Of a DNA stretch of 41,783 nucleotides, positions 16,206 through 24,127 are shown one piece after another. Source of the stretch: Paenibacillus xylanivorans. Its GTDB lineage: Bacteria > Bacillota > Bacilli > Paenibacillales > Paenibacillaceae. The stretch covers positions 141,485 through 183,267 of the forward strand of contig NZ_LITU01000060.1 in the NCBI RefSeq assembly GCF_001280595.1, given 5' to 3'. Both the position numbers and the translations under genes were made by a program. The number at the start of each line of letters is the position of its first letter. Position 1 is the first letter of the stretch. The notes beneath the pieces were generated by a model. It saw only the letters and a list, made by a program, of their open reading frames with translations, did no database searches and was not told the origin of the DNA.

Positions 16206-16931
16206 ATGAGATTATTATTACGTACAGTCAGACTGAGATACATATATATCTGCGGAGCAAGCGCGTTACTTAGCGCAGCGCTCCTATTTGTCGTTTATCA
16301 TATGTTACGTTTTGCCCACCATCATCTCCTGTCTGAGACAACAGGGATAACTCGCGTTATGTATTGGGTGATAAACCATATCGGTACAACGCCTTTGGTT
16401 ATATTCATCGGGGGTGGTTTGTTTGCCTTATTTTTTTGGATTCGATCGCAGAAGATTGCAGATGACCTCAAGGTGATTGGTCGTGGAACTCATGAACTGG
16501 CACATGGCCGAATTCCAGCACAGATTGAAGTGATGAACGGCGGGGAACTGCGGCAGATTGCTGCCGATTTGAATGAAGTTGCCGTACGTATACAAGCAGA
16601 GCGGTTAAACAGTTCAGACCATGAATGGATAGATAGAGAGGTGAGAGGTGAAGATTGGTTCGGAAAGCAACGTATTCAAGAAGAGTTGGATGGATCACAA
16701 TCGGGCCGCTTAAGTACCGACCTGCCGATTAAACTGACTCTCTATGGTGTTCGTTCCTCGCTGGATACGATTATGGAGGGACGCTGTCATGATGAAGCAG
16801 AGATTCAGCACTGGGTCAGGCTGGCGTATGAACAGACGTTAAGGCTGGAACTTGCTCTGGATTCCATGGAAATGAAGCCACAGGAACATTCTGGTTCCAT
16901 TCCACATGTATTCAGGGAGCCTGAATGTTGA
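16206..16931 (+). CDS. Degenerate histidine-kinase paralogue (pseudokinase)
   Basis: This 241-residue protein matches the N-terminal two thirds of the kinase encoded just upstream: two membrane helices (about 12-32 and 62-80), NHIGTTPLVIFIG against the kinase's NNIGSLPLMIIVG, a HAMP-like region (about 82-133), and a remnant dimerisation domain (about 166-221). In that remnant the kinase's SHDL becomes STDL (Thr 171), so the phospho-accepting His is gone, and there is no ATPase domain at all. A charged insert (about 134-165) is unique to it. The ATG at 16206 follows AGGAGG at 9 nt. Its end overlaps the PBP start by 7 bp. The open frame and good ribosome site argue for a functional protein rather than decay. 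Confidence 0.8.
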   Translation: MRLLLRTVRLRYIYICGASALLSAALLFVVYHMLRFAHHHLLSETTGITRVMYWVINHIGTTPLVIFIGGGLFALFFWIRSQKIADDLKVIGRGTHELAHGRIPAQIEVMNGGELRQIAADLNEVAVRIQAERLNSSDHEWIDREVRGEDWFGKQRIQEELDGSQSGRLSTDLPIKLTLYGVRSSLDTIMEGRCHDEAEIQHWVRLAYEQTLRLELALDSMEMKPQEHSGSIPHVFREPEC

Positions 16932-18787
16932 GATCCAGCATAAGGCGGGGAATCTATCACATATTTGATGCATCTGTAGTGATCGTTATTTTGCTTGCGT
17001 GTGGCTATATCTATCTGGTTGCTTACGGCGAAGGTGTACTTCGCAATCATCCTGGGGCCATATCACTGGCCTCTTCCACCATCATTATGAATGCCGACGG
17101 AACAGAAATCTCGAGATTACAAGTACAAACCAAGGGATATATGGAATATGCCGATTTGAAGGACATGCCCGATCTGTTAAAGCAGGCGTTTCTGGCTACG
17201 GAAGATCGACGTTTTTATAATCATGACGGACTGGATTTTATCGGGATTGGCAGGGCGGTTGTGCAGGATGTTTTACATATGAACCTGAGTCAGGGAGGCA
17301 GCTCCATCACACAGCAACTGGCCAGAAATCTGTACTTGAACGGAGATAAAACGCTGGTTCGCAAGGTGAATGAGATGTCGATTGCCATGGCGATGGAAAA
17401 GAGATTTAGCAAGGATGAGCTCTTGGAGCTGTATCTGAATCATATTTATATGGGACGTCAGCAGTACGGGGTTAAAGCGGCGGCGTGGCGCTACTTCGGG
17501 ATTAAGGATTTACATCAGCTGGAGATCTGGCAAATGGCTGCGCTCGCCGGAATTCCGAAGGGACCTTCCATATACAATCCGGTGGATCGGGAAGATCTGT
17601 CCAAAGAGAGGCGTTCTGTGGTTCTTGGCATCATGCATGAGCAAGGAATTATTACTAAGGGACAAATGGAGGAAGCGCGAAGTGTGGACTATACACCGCA
17701 AGATACAACCTCTTCATCGACTCCAGGCTCGCCAGTGCCTGCCTACGTGTCTGCCTCGGATGCGGTGATTGAGGAGGCTTCTCGCCTCACAGGCAAAAGT
17801 GTAGCAGAGATTCAATCCGCAGGCTGGACCATTCGTACGGGGTTGGATGATCAAGCGCAGCTTGCGATGGAGCATGCATTCGGCGAATCTTCCAGGTTCA
17901 CCGATGATCGTAAGGATGAGCAAGTGCAGGCGAGTATGGTCATCATGGACCAACATAACGGTGAGGTCAAAGCGATGATGGGCGGACGTGATCCTGTTAA
18001 AGGAGGCATCAACCGGGCGATTACAGATGCCAGGCAACCTGGTTCTGCATTCAAGCCCATTATTGCATATGGACCCGCATTGGAATCCGGGCGGTTTAAG
18101 CCGGAGAGTATATTGCCTGATCAACGCATGAAATATGGGAGTTATCAACCGAGCAATCTGGGTGGGCGTTACAGAGGTACAGTTACGATGTCACAAGCCA
18201 TTGAACATTCCATCAATGCTCCGGCCGTATGGCTGCTGCATGAGACAGGGCTGGGACGCGCACATCAATTTGCTGATCGATTGGGTATTGAACTGGGCAA
18301 GGAGGATCTCAATCTGTCGATTGCCTTGGGTGGCTTGCATAAGGGGGTATCCCCACTGAAAATGGCTCAGGCTTACGCCGTCTTTGCCAATAACGGCAAG
18401 TTTAATACGGCACATCTGATTCGTGAAATTACGGATTTACGTGGTCGGACAATCTATACTTTTAAGCCAGAGAATAAACAGGTGATCTCCACCAGCACGG
18501 CAACGGCTATGACCCGTATGCTCCAAAATGTGGTCAGTCAGGGAACAGGCAGTAGAGCACAGCTGAGTCAGCATAAGGTAGCGGGAAAGACAGGAACAAC
18601 GCAGGCTGCATTACCTGGTGTAAGCAAGGAAGCCAATCGGGATCTGTGGTTCGTGGGATATACCGGCACGTGGACGGCAGCAGTCTGGATGGGATTTGAT
18701 CGTACGGATGCAGATCATTATATGAGATCAGGAAGTGGTGTGGCGGCGGATTTATTTGCGTCGGTTATGAAGCGTGCTTTGCCATAA
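16925..18787 (+). CDS. Class A penicillin-binding protein (PBP1A family)
   Basis: The 620-residue membrane-anchored enzyme polymerises and crosslinks peptidoglycan outside the membrane. A single helix (about 15-35) precedes a GT51 glycosyltransferase domain with the catalytic Glu 93 in ATEDRRFYNHDG, then GGSSITQQLARN and KRFSKDELLELYLN. The transpeptidase domain has the nucleophile Ser 374 in PGSAFKP, SIN (about 429-431) and KTGTT (about 555). All active-site motifs are intact. It is shorter than typical PBP1 proteins that carry long C-terminal tails. It overlaps the pseudokinase gene by 7 bp, with AGGGAG just before the ATG, so the two are co-translated. Induction by the VanRS-like pair is likely but inferred. 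Confidence 0.94.
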   Translation: MLRSSIRRGIYHIFDASVVIVILLACGYIYLVAYGEGVLRNHPGAISLASSTIIMNADGTEISRLQVQTKGYMEYADLKDMPDLLKQAFLATEDRRFYNHDGLDFIGIGRAVVQDVLHMNLSQGGSSITQQLARNLYLNGDKTLVRKVNEMSIAMAMEKRFSKDELLELYLNHIYMGRQQYGVKAAAWRYFGIKDLHQLEIWQMAALAGIPKGPSIYNPVDREDLSKERRSVVLGIMHEQGIITKGQMEEARSVDYTPQDTTSSSTPGSPVPAYVSASDAVIEEASRLTGKSVAEIQSAGWTIRTGLDDQAQLAMEHAFGESSRFTDDRKDEQVQASMVIMDQHNGEVKAMMGGRDPVKGGINRAITDARQPGSAFKPIIAYGPALESGRFKPESILPDQRMKYGSYQPSNLGGRYRGTVTMSQAIEHSINAPAVWLLHETGLGRAHQFADRLGIELGKEDLNLSIALGGLHKGVSPLKMAQAYAVFANNGKFNTAHLIREITDLRGRTIYTFKPENKQVISTSTATAMTRMLQNVVSQGTGSRAQLSQHKVAGKTGTTQAALPGVSKEANRDLWFVGYTGTWTAAVWMGFDRTDADHYMRSGSGVAADLFASVMKRALP

Positions 18788-18853
18788 AAGAGAATGGTTT
18801 ACTGTATAAAAATGGATAATGATTTCCCAACAGACATGGGGGAGTTCTGTTTT

Positions 18854-18913
18854 ATGGATCGTACAGTTATCGAACAAATGGATGCAACGATGAGACCACT
18901 GCAAATGAGATAA
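18854..18913 (+). CDS. Possible 19-residue small ORF
   Basis: An ATG at 18854 is preceded by GGGGGAG at 9 nt and opens a 19-codon frame (MDRTVIEQMDATMRPLQMR). It lies after the PBP gene and before the hairpin at 18945. It has no recognisable family, hydrophobic segment or Cys pattern. The ribosome site is the only support, and chance is a fair explanation. Confidence 0.2.
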   Translation: MDRTVIEQMDATMRPLQMR

Positions 18914-18944
18914 TCCCGATTCAACATGTGATAAAATATGGAAG

Positions 18945-18982
18945 ACCCGTGAAGGACAGTGTTTACCCTGTCTCCCACGGGC
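18945..18982. terminator. Hairpin between PBP and exporter genes
   Basis: CCCGTG (18946-18951) pairs with CACGGG (18976-18981), and inside it GGACAG (18954-18959) pairs with CTGTCT (18968-18973). It lies between convergent genes. The T-runs are short, so termination strength is uncertain. Confidence 0.6.
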
Positions 18983-19016
18983 CTTTATCGCTTCGTGATA
19001 TTATATACATCTACTG

Positions 19017-19466
19017 TTAGGATTTCGTTCGCAACGATTCGGGTAACCGACGAATCATCTGGTTCAACACCTCGGACAATACAAGTCCGATCGCGATGGC
19101 ACCGGATAACATGAGTGCCTTGGCAGCCATCTCCATGGCAGCACCGTAGTCATTTTGCACAAAATTACGCATAGCATTATACGCCAGTCCACCAGGAACG
19201 AGCGGAATGATGCCAGCCACGCTAAAGATAATGACGGGTGCGTGAAACATGCGGGAGAACAGCTGGCTGATGACACCTACCGCGATGGTCGCTGCCAGTG
19301 TGGCAGGAACAGCATCTGCTGCATATTCGAGCACAATATAGATGATCCAGCCGATCATGCCGACAAATCCACCGTGAAGCAGCATGCGCCGTGGGGCATT
19401 GAAAATGATGCCGAATGTGGCCGAAGCAACAAAGCTGGTCAGGGCTTGTTCAATAAAATGAAGCAT
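19017..19466 (-). CDS. Threonine/serine exporter family, YjjB-like subunit
   Basis: The 149-residue membrane protein has about four hydrophobic helices and matches the ThrE_2/YjjB half of the split threonine/serine exporter family (APRRMLLHGGFVGMIGW, GIIPLVPGGLAYNAM). With YjjP-like partners it forms an inner-membrane exporter, of dicarboxylates or amino acids in studied cases. The ATG at 19466 is chosen because GGAGGA lies 9 nt upstream; the in-frame GTG at 19475 touches that site. It follows the partner gene by 18 bp. Confidence 0.88.
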   Translation of the reverse strand: MLHFIEQALTSFVASATFGIIFNAPRRMLLHGGFVGMIGWIIYIVLEYAADAVPATLAATIAVGVISQLFSRMFHAPVIIFSVAGIIPLVPGGLAYNAMRNFVQNDYGAAMEMAAKALMLSGAIAIGLVLSEVLNQMIRRLPESLRTKS

Positions 19467-19484
19467 AACCTGCACTCCTCCGTC

Positions 19485-20360
19485 TTACGTAAAAAGTGAA
19501 AAAACAACAGCAATGCCGGTACCAATCGCAAACGCCGTCAGAAACGCCTCGGCTCCCTTAGATAACCCGGACACGAGATGCCCGGCCATCAGGTCACGCA
19601 CAGCATTGGTAATCAGCAGCCCCGGTACCAGCGGCATGACTGAGCCAATAATGATTTTGTCCCGTTCATGACCCGCACCCATATAGACAAGCAAAAAGGC
19701 GAGCAGGCCAATGACAAATGAGGCTGTCAGCTCGGCAAAAAACTTCACGAGTACCAGTCGATGGAAGGCAATGACCGCTGCATAGCCAATTCCCCCGCAG
19801 AGTACCGCTGGGAGAAAGTCGACCCAGCCTCCACCAAACATAATGGTAAAGCACCCACTGGATAACGCCGCCGCCGTAAGCCGTACAACCGCAGAATAGG
19901 AGGAGGGCTGTCCCTCAATTTGTTGTAACAACGCATACGCTTCTTCAACGGACAATTCACCTTGTCCAATACGCCGGGAAACGGCATTCACTTCAGATAC
20001 CTTATGCAAATCCGTGGTTCGTTCGGAGATTCGTATCAGCTTGGCAGGTTCAGTTGCATCAACTGAGAAAAAGATGCCTGTGGGCACTACGTAACTGTGC
20101 GAATGGGGAAGGCCCAGCGCGGCAGCCATGCGTTTCATCGTATCTTCCACACGATAGGTCTCACCGCCGCTTTGCAGCATGATTTTGCCTGCCAATAGAC
20201 AGATCGCTATCACACGGGATTGTTCAGTATGATTTGTCCCAACCAGCTCCGTCTCAGACTGAGGCACGGGTGGAGGATCATGAGGAATATATTCCAACCG
20301 GATCAAGCTCCGTTCATATGAGATAAGGCTTGGTGCCGACACCATTGTATCATATTTCAC
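19485..20360 (-). CDS. Threonine/serine exporter family, YjjP-like subunit
   Basis: This protein of up to 291 residues is the ThrE_1/YjjP-like half of the exporter. The conserved cytoplasmic part begins around residue 49 (CLLAGKIMLQSGGETYRVEDTM) and is followed by about five membrane helices, including VMPLVPGLLITNAVRDLMAGH. Together with the 19017-19466 product it would form one transporter. The start is uncertain: GTG 20360 and ATG 20345 both lack a clear ribosome site, and a TTG near 20295 follows GGAG, which would remove the poorly conserved N-terminus. No other exporter gene is nearby. Confidence 0.85.
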   Translation of the reverse strand: MKYDTMVSAPSLISYERSLIRLEYIPHDPPPVPQSETELVGTNHTEQSRVIAICLLAGKIMLQSGGETYRVEDTMKRMAAALGLPHSHSYVVPTGIFFSVDATEPAKLIRISERTTDLHKVSEVNAVSRRIGQGELSVEEAYALLQQIEGQPSSYSAVVRLTAAALSSGCFTIMFGGGWVDFLPAVLCGGIGYAAVIAFHRLVLVKFFAELTASFVIGLLAFLLVYMGAGHERDKIIIGSVMPLVPGLLITNAVRDLMAGHLVSGLSKGAEAFLTAFAIGTGIAVVFSLFT

Positions 20361-20461
20361 ACGTTAGCAAGGAAACATACCGCACGAACGACAGGAAGTC
20401 ATCCAGGTTGCAGAGATTGATGTATACATTCAAGCCCAAATGACGACTTAGGCACCCAAAA

Positions 20462-20513
20462 CCAAAAAATCTTCGTTCCCGGACCCAAGGGCCTCAGGAG
20501 CAAAGATTTTTGG
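20462..20513 (-). terminator. Terminator of the 101-residue protein gene
   Basis: CCAAAAAATCTT (20462-20473) is complementary to AAGATTTTTGG (20503-20513) apart from one extra A, with a GC-rich inner section. On the minus strand the stem contains a T-run, the usual layout of an intrinsic terminator. Confidence 0.75.
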
Positions 20514-20540
20514 TTTAGGCTCGATAGAAATTAAAAACAA

Positions 20541-20846
20541 TTACATCAACAGCGTAATGACCAACAGCTCATACAGTACGAGTGGCAAAATGGTCGGTCC
20601 AAACAAGGCACGCGGCTCAGGATATCCATGCAACGGCGTAACCTGGAGATATAGAATTCCCCGATCTGCGCTGATAATGACACCTTCCCATACCTGACCA
20701 TCGATATTCTGGACTTGCACCTTCTTGCCTACGTGCTGCCTGGCTGTATGATGAAGCATATTCCGTACACTTTGTACGGATTGGAGCATCGGTTGATTGG
20801 CTTGGTATACGACCCGTGCGGATGGTGTGGATGTGGATTCAGACAT
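20541..20846 (-). CDS. Hypothetical small protein with Sm-like segment
   Basis: I do not recognise this 101-residue protein with certainty. Its middle (about 40-72) reads VGKKVQVQNIDGQVWEGV then ILYLQVTPL, a beta-rich pattern like an Sm-like or KOW-type barrel. The C-terminus (about 85-101) is hydrophobic (ILPLVLYELLVITLLM), possibly a membrane tail. The ATG at 20846 has GAAGGG 9 nt upstream; the in-frame TTG at 20855 is directly adjacent to it and is less likely. It lies downstream of no obvious partner and ends at a strong terminator. A spore or membrane-associated role is possible but unproven. Confidence 0.7.
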   Translation of the reverse strand: MSESTSTPSARVVYQANQPMLQSVQSVRNMLHHTARQHVGKKVQVQNIDGQVWEGVIISADRGILYLQVTPLHGYPEPRALFGPTILPLVLYELLVITLLM

Positions 20847-20910
20847 GATGCACAACCCTTCCTCAAAATAAGTTCTTACTTCAAGGTATGCACCTGCCTA
20901 CAAAAGGTGT

Positions 20911-21954
20911 TTACACAAATGCCATCTCAAGGCTTCCGCGCCCATTTTCATAAGCTACTTTGCCCAGCGCGCCATTCACAAAGGTTAACTGTGGCGGGAT
21001 GTGTCCCAGATCCACATCATACAGTACGGGAACATCCATATCCCCCAGCGCTGAGGTTAGGGCATCGGTGAAATTGAAATCTCCTGTATCCGAATACCCG
21101 GCAGGTCGGCCGAACATGAAGCCTTTAACGCCAGCAAACCAGCCAGCCTGTCTCATTTGCCACAGATGACGGTAGATATCACCCGCATTCATCTCACAGC
21201 TTTCCAGATACCAGATGGTTCCTTCTTCTGCACAGTACTGATCGAGATACGCTTCAACAGGTGCGTAAGGTGTGCCGATCAGACAAGTGATTGTATCCAT
21301 ACAGCCGCCGATCAACCGACCTGAGAACGTAACCTGTGCGTCGGCTCCTTGGGGCTGCCCCAGCTGTTTCCAGTGTGAAGGGGTATCCAGATTGAACCTC
21401 GATAACTCCGGTTTCCATTCCGATTGATAGTGGGTGGAGGAAGATTGAGTGATCTGCCCTCCGTGCTCAGTCTGCAATACATCAATCCAGCGGGCGGTCA
21501 CTGGGTCGAGTTCATTGGATCGTAGATCCACGTAGTTCGTACCATGTGCCGAAGCCGTTCCGGTGATCAGGGTGTATGCGAATAAAAAGGTACTGATATC
21601 CGAATATCCCATGACCCATTTGGGAGGCAAGGTTTTCAAAGCTTCCCAATCCAGCAGGGGCAGGATATCCATAAGGAACTCCCCACCCCACGGAGGAATG
21701 ATAGCCTGAATCCTCGGATCGCGGGAAAATGCATTGATCTCGGCAGCGCGGTCCTCCTTGGATGAACTTACACATTTGGCGTTATGCCGTAGAAAGGGGC
21801 TCTCCTGAACACCAAAACCAAGGCGCTCCATGTTGTGCCTGCTCTCTTCAAGGTAATGATTCAATGATTCACCCACACCGCTGGATGGCGCAGCCACCCC
21901 AATGGTATTTCCCGGAGCGAGTGGTTGTGGGTAACGGATTGAACGGTTATTCAT
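20911..21954 (-). CDS. LD-carboxypeptidase (peptidase S66, MccF-like)
   Basis: The 347-residue serine peptidase belongs to family S66, which includes murein LD-carboxypeptidases in peptidoglycan recycling and MccF-type enzymes that cleave microcin C-like compounds. Visible motifs are the N-terminal IGVAAPSSG, PPWGGEFLMDILPLLD, the nucleophile Ser in GYSDIST (about 132), a Glu in YLESCEMN and the His in DLGHIPPQ (about 325). The unusual PPWGG in place of RGGYG favours the MccF-like branch. The frame opens at 21981; the ATG at 21954 is chosen because AAAGGA precedes it by about 10 nt. No microcin genes are seen, so recycling or detoxification remain alternatives. Confidence 0.9.
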   Translation of the reverse strand: MNNRSIRYPQPLAPGNTIGVAAPSSGVGESLNHYLEESRHNMERLGFGVQESPFLRHNAKCVSSSKEDRAAEINAFSRDPRIQAIIPPWGGEFLMDILPLLDWEALKTLPPKWVMGYSDISTFLFAYTLITGTASAHGTNYVDLRSNELDPVTARWIDVLQTEHGGQITQSSSTHYQSEWKPELSRFNLDTPSHWKQLGQPQGADAQVTFSGRLIGGCMDTITCLIGTPYAPVEAYLDQYCAEEGTIWYLESCEMNAGDIYRHLWQMRQAGWFAGVKGFMFGRPAGYSDTGDFNFTDALTSALGDMDVPVLYDVDLGHIPPQLTFVNGALGKVAYENGRGSLEMAFV

Positions 21955-22066
21955 TGTGGAAACATCCTTTCCTCTGAACATATCGATTTAATGTAGATGT
22001 ATGATGTTTCCATTATAGTGCATGATTCCTTCATGTGGCTTGCTATTATGACTGCTCATCTTTCTT

Positions 22067-23386
22067 TTAGGGAGTCACAGGAATTTCAATAGAGAACGGT
22101 GCACGACTTTGATCAGGGTAAGAGAATATTTCCATGGTTAGATTTCCTTTAGCTGCGGCTCCATTTTTAATGACAACCCTTGCTTCAGAGACGGAAGGAC
22201 TCCAGCCTATTTCCTTAATATCCAGTTGCTTTCCCTTACTGTCCTCGATATTGGTAAATGATAGCCCGGAAGTGGCATCTTGAGAGTTTGCGATTGAAAA
22301 CTCGATGACCAGATCTTTGCCCTGGACCGTGCTTTTTAGGAATTTTAAGCTCGATGGGCCACCTTGTATTTCACCTGAAGAAGGATCGATGCTGATAACC
22401 AGTTCATCCTTATCCAGCGCTGCAAGGCCAGACCCCTGCAACGTCAGTTTTTTCGGAGTGGAGAAGTACATACTTTCGAAAAAGACGGAACTCCCAGAGC
22501 CCGAGATGGAAGAAGAATCCGTTCGCCATGCTCGGCCTTGCTCATCCACTAAATGTAGATCACGAATTCCGAAGATTTTTTTGGTGTTGTTCCGATCATA
22601 TTCTATATCAAGTACAAGGCGAGTGGGATGCAGAACGGCCTGTTTTACATGAATACGCTGCCCGTCCACGGTCATTGTTTGGTTTACGGGGATGACTTTT
22701 TTCATACCTTTCGTTAAACTGCGATCCACTGGAAAAGTGACCTTCCACTTTTTAGCCGCTTCCTTACCTCGTTCCTTAAATACAACGGTCAGCTCTTGTG
22801 GTGGTAAAGATTCTACGAATGAGACATCGATTTTATCCTCATAAACGCCATTTTCTGAAGCAGGCTTAGGAGAGGAATAGCTAAACGCAACAGGCAGCTT
22901 TTTTCCATCTCTATCAAGTAAATCGATATCATACTCGCCCTTATCCAGATCTTTCATGCCTTTCATCGTGTAAAAAATGACCATACGTGATTCGTCTGTA
23001 ATGATGCTGTCCACGGTCATTGAAGCCTCATCATGCTCATCGGTCACACCGACCTTTTGCAAGAGGGACTGATCGATGGCCATCATTAACCCCTTATCCT
23101 GGCGAATCATGCTGACGATACCTTCCATGCCAGGTAGTTGCTCCACAAAGGACGCAAAGGCGGGAGAGACGCGGATACATCCCGTAAACACGAGGATAAT
23201 CGCGGCTGCCGAGATGGAACTCATATACCAGCGCAGCCGCGATTTGCGTTTGCGCGTGGCCTGACGGATTCCGGCTTGTACAGCCTGATATGCTCCGGCG
23301 TCGGGTACAGGTATGGCGTCGTAATCCGTTTTACGAGCATCCAGACGCTGTTCTAGACCTTCAAATGATTTCATTTCATCGTTCAT
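22067..23386 (-). CDS. DUF4179 protein, likely anti-sigma factor
   Basis: This 439-residue protein has a short cytoplasmic N-terminus (about 1-50, probable sigma-binding part), one membrane helix (about 52-68, AAAIILVFTGC), and a long extracellular beta-rich region. The PAFASFVEQLPGMEGIV segment directly after the helix is typical of DUF4179 proteins, which sit beside ECF sigma genes. Its ATG overlaps the sigma gene stop by 4 bp, so it is translated in step with it. By analogy with RsiV-like systems it would hold the sigma factor inactive until an envelope signal is sensed; the signal is unknown. Confidence 0.87.
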   Translation of the reverse strand: MNDEMKSFEGLEQRLDARKTDYDAIPVPDAGAYQAVQAGIRQATRKRKSRLRWYMSSISAAAIILVFTGCIRVSPAFASFVEQLPGMEGIVSMIRQDKGLMMAIDQSLLQKVGVTDEHDEASMTVDSIITDESRMVIFYTMKGMKDLDKGEYDIDLLDRDGKKLPVAFSYSSPKPASENGVYEDKIDVSFVESLPPQELTVVFKERGKEAAKKWKVTFPVDRSLTKGMKKVIPVNQTMTVDGQRIHVKQAVLHPTRLVLDIEYDRNNTKKIFGIRDLHLVDEQGRAWRTDSSSISGSGSSVFFESMYFSTPKKLTLQGSGLAALDKDELVISIDPSSGEIQGGPSSLKFLKSTVQGKDLVIEFSIANSQDATSGLSFTNIEDSKGKQLDIKEIGWSPSVSEARVVIKNGAAAKGNLTMEIFSYPDQSRAPFSIEIPVTP

Positions 23387-23898
23387 GATGATGCATCTCC
23401 TTTCGTTTCAAGTTGATCCCGGAGCTGTCCGAGCGCCCGATGCAGTCGGGATTTTACGGTCCCGGTAGGGATTTCCAGAATATCAGCGACCTCCGTCAAG
23501 GAGAAACCTTCGAAATAACTCAGAATGATAATCTGCTTGCAATTTCGGTCCAGCCCAGTGACGGCTGCAGCAAGATCGGGGTCTTCGGGCCGGTCCCAGC
23601 CACTGGGTTCATGAATCTCGGTGACGTGGCTGAAACGGCTCTTGCGTTTGCGTTCGTCCGCACAGTAGTTCAGCAGAATGCGGATTACCCAGGTGGCGAA
23701 ATAGGAAGGCTCTTTTAGTTTTTGGAGTTTACGGTACGCTCTAAAGGTAGTCTCCTGTATCGCTTCCAGCGCATCGCCCTCATTGTGCAGATAGGCATAA
23801 GCGATCCGGTACAGTCGGCTCTGATGCATCTCCATTAAGGCTGCAAAAGCCTCGGCATCCCCTTTCTGTGCAGCGATAGTTAGTTGAGCAGGGGTCAC
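23383..23898 (-). CDS. ECF-family RNA polymerase sigma factor
   Basis: The 171-residue protein has the two conserved sigma regions and nothing else: region 2 (about 8-80, with LHNEGDALEAIQETTFRAYR and ATWVIRILLNYCADERKR) and region 4 (about 110-160, with EGFSLTEVADILEIPTGTVK). The GTG start at 23898 follows AAAGGAGGAG. It is of the SigV/SigW-like group. A GAACC-N16-GGTC pattern upstream (23934-23958) may be its own promoter. It is the first gene of the pair with the DUF4179 regulator. Confidence 0.92.
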   Translation of the reverse strand: MTPAQLTIAAQKGDAEAFAALMEMHQSRLYRIAYAYLHNEGDALEAIQETTFRAYRKLQKLKEPSYFATWVIRILLNYCADERKRKSRFSHVTEIHEPSGWDRPEDPDLAAAVTGLDRNCKQIIILSYFEGFSLTEVADILEIPTGTVKSRLHRALGQLRDQLETKGDASS

Positions 23899-23933
23899 AT
23901 GGCTCCTCCTTTCATGGATGTTGTTGCGTATTA

Positions 23934-23958
23934 GACCGTGGAAAGGACCAAACGGTTC
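23934..23958 (-). promoter_or_regulatory. Candidate autoregulatory ECF promoter
   Basis: On the minus strand GAACC (23958-23954) and GGTC (23937-23934) are 16 nt apart, like the GAAC/CGTC elements of several ECF sigma factors. The ribosome site is about 24 nt further on. Autoregulation is inferred. Confidence 0.45.
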
Positions 23959-24030
23959 TTAAATTTTGGAAAAATTATGTATACACGTACTGAGACTACC
24001 ACAAAGAAGGAATTTGCGCAGAAAATCGAA

Positions 24031-24081
24031 AACAACCGCCAAGCTCCTCTTTGTCTTAGTGACAGGAATTCGGCGGTTGTT
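24031..24081 (-). terminator. Terminator of the GNAT-Nudix gene
   Basis: AACAACCGCC (24031-24040) is exactly complementary to GGCGGTTGTT (24072-24081). On the minus strand the stem is followed by TTTTC. The loop is about 31 nt and has some internal pairing. The stretch 23959-24030 holds nothing else I can support. Confidence 0.7.
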
Positions 24082-24127
24082 ATGAACTTTATTGAAGTTT
24101 CGTCATCCTAAATCACGGTTTCCACAC

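Noticed and set aside
14092..18787. Vancomycin-resistance cluster
   Set aside because: Only VanR/VanS-like regulators are present. vanH, vanA/B-type ligase and vanX are absent; the linked gene is a PBP.
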